21,230 nucleotides of DNA from CAVXAE01 sp044225565 (GTDB lineage Bacteria > Pseudomonadota > Gammaproteobacteria > Steroidobacterales > Steroidobacteraceae). Under the pieces are notes generated by a model that was given only the letters and a program-made list of their open reading frames with translations, had not been told where the DNA came from and searched no databases. Both the position numbers and the translations under genes were made by a program. The stretch lies in the NCBI GenBank assembly GCA_044225565.1, contig JBGAIL010000077.1, forward strand, positions 1 to 21,230, written 5' to 3'. Position 1 is the stretch's first letter. Each line of letters starts with the position of its first letter. Shown piece after piece: positions 18,930 to 21,230 of the stretch.

Positions 18930-20138
18930 ATGAGCCGCATCCTCTTCGTCGACGACGAGCAGCCGGTGCTCGACGCCCTGCGCACGCGCCTGCACCGCAT
19001 GAGCGGCAAGTGGCAGATGAAGTTCGTGGACAGCGGCGAGCGAGCGCTCGACGAGCTCGACCGGGACCCCTACGACGTCATCGTCACCGACATGCGCATG
19101 CCCGGCATGGATGGCGCGCAGCTGCTGCAGACCGCGAGCACGCGCTGGCCCGAGACGATCCGCATCGTGCTCTCCGGTTATGCCGAGCTGCAGCAGACCA
19201 CCCGGCTCGTGCCGGTCGCGCATCAGTATCTCAGCAAGCCGTGCGAATCCCCGGTGCTGGAGAACGTGATCGATCGCTGCGTGCAACTGCACGAGCTGCT
19301 GCGCCGGCCTCAGCTCCGCGCCAGCGTCGGCCGCATCCGCAAGCTGCCTGCGATGCCCCGCACTTACGCCAAGCTGCAGGAGGCCCTGGCCGCCGAGGAC
19401 GTGAACGTCCATGAGATCGCCAGGATCATCTCGGCGGACACCACCATCGCGGCCCGCATGCTGCAGATCGTGAACTCGGCCTTCTTCCGGCTCGCGCGGC
19501 GCATCACCAACGTCGAGCAGGCCGTCACCTATCTGGGCTATTCCGCGGTGCGTAATCTCGTCATGTGCGCCGAAGTGTTCTCGCTTGGCAGGAAGCGGGC
19601 ACGCGCCGCAGCGTGGACCTCGAGCAGATGCAAACGCACGCGCTGCGCGTCGCGACCGCGACGATCTCGCTCCAACAAGACGCCGCTGGCGGACGACGCC
19701 ATGCTCGCAGGGCTGGTCCACGACATCGGCTACTGGATGCTCATCAGGAATCGCCCGACGATCTCGAGGAATCGCTCGATGTCGCTCCGCGCCAAGGCAT
19801 TCCCATGCACGCGGCGGAGAAGCAGGTCATCGGCGCCTCGCACGCCGAGATCGGAGCCTATCTGCTCGGCCTGTGGGGCATGCCCTACACCGTCATCGAG
19901 GCGGTCGCGCACCACCCACGCCACGGCGGGTCGCTGAACGCACTTCGACGTGCTGGCTGCGATGGCCACCGCGCATTTCCTGACGGAACCGCCCGAATCG
20001 ACGGCCTTCGGCGGCGGCCTCGCGGAAGATGAGCCGGTCGACGCCGCCTATCTCGAGTCGATGAAAGCCCCGTTCAGCTGGACGGAGGCCGTGCGCAGGG
20101 TGTCGGAAAGCCTGGAGCAAGGAGACGAAGACCCATGA
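18930..20138 (+). pseudogene. Response regulator with HDOD output domain, four frame breaks
   Basis: The ATG at 18930 has GAGGG eight bases upstream. The receiver domain has acidic pair DDE in ILFVDDEQPVLDALR, the phospho-acceptor Asp in VIVTDMRMPGMDGAQLLQ, and Lys in YLSKPCES. An HDOD domain follows (KLPAMPRTYAKLQEAL, AADTTIA-like ISADTTIAARMLQIVNSAFF, NVEQAVTYLGYSAVRNLVM), an HD-related fold without hydrolase activity used in signalling. Breaks: one base missing near 19585, one surplus near 19670, one missing near 19745, one surplus near 19940. These pieces read WQEAGTRRSVDLEQM, then PLADDAMLAGLVHDIGYWML, then HAAEKQVIGASHAEIGAYLL with EAVAHH, and finally FDVLAAMATAHFL. The shifts cancel, giving about 402 residues. 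Its stop overlaps the next ATG (ATGA at 20135). Confidence 0.85.
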
Positions 20139-21230
20139 CCCCCAACCTCCCGCGCGTGCTGTGCGTCGACGACGAGGCACGCGTACTGGAAGGCCTCGTG
20201 CTGAACCTGCGCCGCAATTTCGACGTGCACACCGCCCTCGGCGGCGAGAAGGGGCTGCAGAAGCTCAAGGAGATCCGCGGCGCGGCCGTGGTCGTCTCGG
20301 ACATGCGCATGCCCGGCATGGACGGCGCGCAGTTCCTACAGCAGGTGCTTCGAACTGGCCGGAAACCACGCGCATTCTGCTGACCGGCGAGCCGGGGCGC
20401 GATGCCGCCATCGCCGCGGTGAACCAGGCGCAGATCTTCCGTTTCCTCACCAAGCCCTGCCCGCCGGATCAGCTGAAGACGGCCGTCGATGCCGGCGTCA
20501 TGCAGTTCAGGCTGCTGAACGCCGAGCGCGCCATCCTGCAGGAGACGGTGCTCGGCTGCATCCAGGCGCTGGTGGACGTGCTCGCCATCACCAATCCCGT
20601 GGCCTTCGGCCGCGCCAATCGCGTCAAGCGCCTGGCGATGGAGTTCGCGAAGACGATCGACTACGAGGCTTACTGGCAGCTCGAGGCAGCCGCGATGCTC
20701 TCGCAGATCGGCTACGTCTCATTGCCCGTCGAGCTCTGCGAGAAGCTCTATTACGGGCACACGCTCACGCCCGAAGAGAGTACGTTGGCCGAGGGCGTGC
20801 CGCAGATCGCCATCAAGCTGCTGGAGCACATCCCGCGTCTCGAGCCCGTCATCCAGATCCTGAGCGCCATGCACTGGCGCGACGAGCAAGTCGTGCGACT
20901 GGGCGACGGCACCATCGGCATCGCCACGCGCATCCTCAGCATGGTGCTCGAGTACGACGCGCTCATCGTGCGCGGCGCCACCATTCCTTCGGCCGTGCAG
21001 ACCATGCGCAGCCGCGTCTCGCGCTATGGGGCGGAGTTGCTGGAGAAATTCGCGACGCACGTGGGCTCGGGCTCCGGCAAGGCGGAATCGAAGTTGCTGC
21101 CGCTGAAGGAGGTGGTGGCGGGAATGGTGATGCTGCAGGAAATGCGCACCGAAGAAGGCACCTTGCTCGCGCCTCGAGGGCTCGAGATCGGCCCCGCGTT
21201 CCTCGAGCGCATGCGCAGCTTCGGGCCGGG
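20135..21230 (+). CDS. Response regulator with degenerate HD-type output domain (partial; one frame break)
   Basis: The ATG at 20135 overlaps the previous stop by 4 bases and follows AAGGAG. The receiver has VLCVDDEARVLEGL, the phospho-acceptor Asp in VVVSDMRMPGMDGAQFLQQV and Lys in RFLTKPCPPDQLK. One base is missing at about 20348; the frame then stays open (WPETTRILLTGEPGRDAAIA onward) to the window end. The output domain resembles HD/HD-GYP response regulators (GRANRVKRLAMEFA, AAAMLSQIGYVSLP, LLEHIPRLEPVIQIL) but where hydrolases have an HD pair (LHDIG) this has LSQIG, and the upstream metal His is Gly, so phosphodiesterase activity is unlikely. It is the third member of the kinase/HDOD cluster. 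The C terminus is outside the window. Confidence 0.85.

Noticed and set aside
18642..19937. A single continuous protein through 18642-19937
   Set aside because: The frame is stop-free, but its stretches at about 19587-19672 and 19748-19937 are Arg/Ser-rich nonsense, while frame 2 there encodes conserved HDOD sequence.

Overview
The window is a G+C-rich stretch of a gammaproteobacterial chromosome. The block thrS-infC-rpmI-rplT-pheS-pheT-ihfA-merR (minus strand, 12398 down to 5491) is the classic gammaproteobacterial translation/IHF operon. DUF6491 and DUF6496 proteins, and the style of the HDOD and HD response regulators, suggest the Xanthomonadales/Nevskiales/Steroidobacteraceae side of the class; that placement is inference.

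Layout. Bases 2-253 hold the 3' end of a DUF6491-like gene, followed by a clear terminator. Then come a YhhQ-type queuosine-precursor transporter and a membrane-anchored GT20 (trehalose-6-phosphate synthase-like) enzyme on the minus strand. A small, very basic DUF6496 protein and a PAS-PAS-histidine kinase-receiver hybrid follow on the plus strand. The translation operon fills 5491-12398. Upstream of it lie tRNA-Val(GAC), an AI-2E/PerM-family membrane protein and uvrB, all on the minus strand. Divergent from uvrB are a class I aminotransferase and a three-gene signalling cluster: PAS histidine kinase, REC-HDOD protein and REC-degenerate-HD protein, the last cut by the window end.

Most notable points. 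(1) PheT lacks the whole N-terminal EMAP-II-like tRNA-binding OB domain, cleanly and in frame. (2) infC has no ATG/GTG/TTG start that keeps its conserved N terminus; it must start at ATC or ATT, right after the thrS stop and behind a strong Shine-Dalgarno. (3) thrS carries a single extra base inside its TGS domain. (4) The 3' signalling cluster carries about eight indels within 2 kb although every protein segment is well conserved, which points to sequence error or very recent decay. (5) The last response regulator has an HD-like output domain without the HD metal-binding motif.

How the genes fit together: the central operon makes two aminoacyl-tRNA synthetases, IF3, two 50S proteins, the IHF alpha subunit and a MerR regulator. 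The 3' cluster looks like one phosphorelay module: one kinase and two receiver proteins with HDOD/HD outputs, joined by overlapping or near-overlapping genes.
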